DNA of 6,628 nucleotides from an uncultured Clostridia bacterium (GTDB taxonomy: Bacteria; Bacillota; Clostridia; Oscillospirales; Oscillospiraceae): contig CALBGG010000087.1 in assembly GCA_937893605.1 (NCBI GenBank), forward strand, positions 1 to 6,628, in the 5' to 3' direction. The notes below the pieces were generated by a model. That model was not told where the DNA came from and made no database searches. It saw only the letters and a program-made list of their open reading frames with translations. Shown one piece after another: positions 6,574 to 6,628 of the stretch (the stretch's first letter is position 1; each line of letters begins with the position of its first letter). Position numbers and translations under genes: made by a program.

Positions 6574-6628
6574 AACGACCTGAGCTTTTATGTTTAACTT
6601 ACAATCGCAATTAATACAGAGGCTAAAA

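Noticed and set aside
6377..6574. 65-codon minus-strand frame across the inverted repeat
   Set aside because: It spans the whole hairpin and the end of recG, has no recognisable domain, and appears to be a chance frame.
1..6628. CRISPR array, tRNA/rRNA genes or phage modules
   Set aside because: No regularly spaced direct repeats, tRNA-like cloverleaf or phage structural gene was seen on either strand.

Overview
The window looks like a stretch of chromosome from a Gram-positive gut-type clostridium (Bacillota, plausibly the Oscillospiraceae/Ruminococcaceae side). The grounds are moderately high GC, near-consensus sigma-A promoters, a secreted SH3b/NlpC-P60 cell-wall hydrolase, a lipobox-bearing ApbE, and a PadR-like fragment of the type common in Clostridia. 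The taxonomic call is an inference from content and style, not from a marker gene.

Layout, left to right. Positions 1-765 (+) hold the C-terminal third of a Cu(+)-exporting P1B-type ATPase, cut by the window's left edge. Directly after its stop (about 769-897, +) is an undescribed-looking relic of a PadR-family winged-helix regulator with no start and no N-terminal half. A Rho-independent terminator (910-942) faces the minus strand and closes the next gene, a single-gene minus-strand unit (955-2493) encoding a 512-residue secreted NlpC/P60 peptidase with five SH3b repeats. Its promoter (TTGACA-17-TACAAT, 2532-2560) is very clear and also settles the start codon. A divergent intergenic region of about 280 bp holds a second, plus-strand promoter (2704-2732) and a small palindrome just upstream of it.

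That promoter drives a tightly packed plus-strand operon: apbE (FAD:protein FMN transferase lipoprotein, 2771-3823), a 3-methyladenine DNA glycosylase (3823-4329, start and stop overlapping in TGATG) and recG (4305-6380, again overlapping). The last two act in DNA repair: base excision of alkylated purines, and fork regression/branch migration at stalled replication forks. They make sense together, since alkylation damage and abasic sites stall forks. apbE is the odd partner, and its flavinylated substrate is not in the window.

The tail (6381-6628) has no recognised gene. Its main feature is a perfect 23-bp inverted repeat with a 15-nt spacer (6513-6573) that carries a perfect extended -10 promoter motif (TGATATAAT) in the spacer and has TG...CA ends. 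It resembles insertion-sequence ends placed back to back more than an ordinary terminator. I see no clearly new multi-gene system here; the inverted repeat and the PadR relic are the two items most worth a second look.
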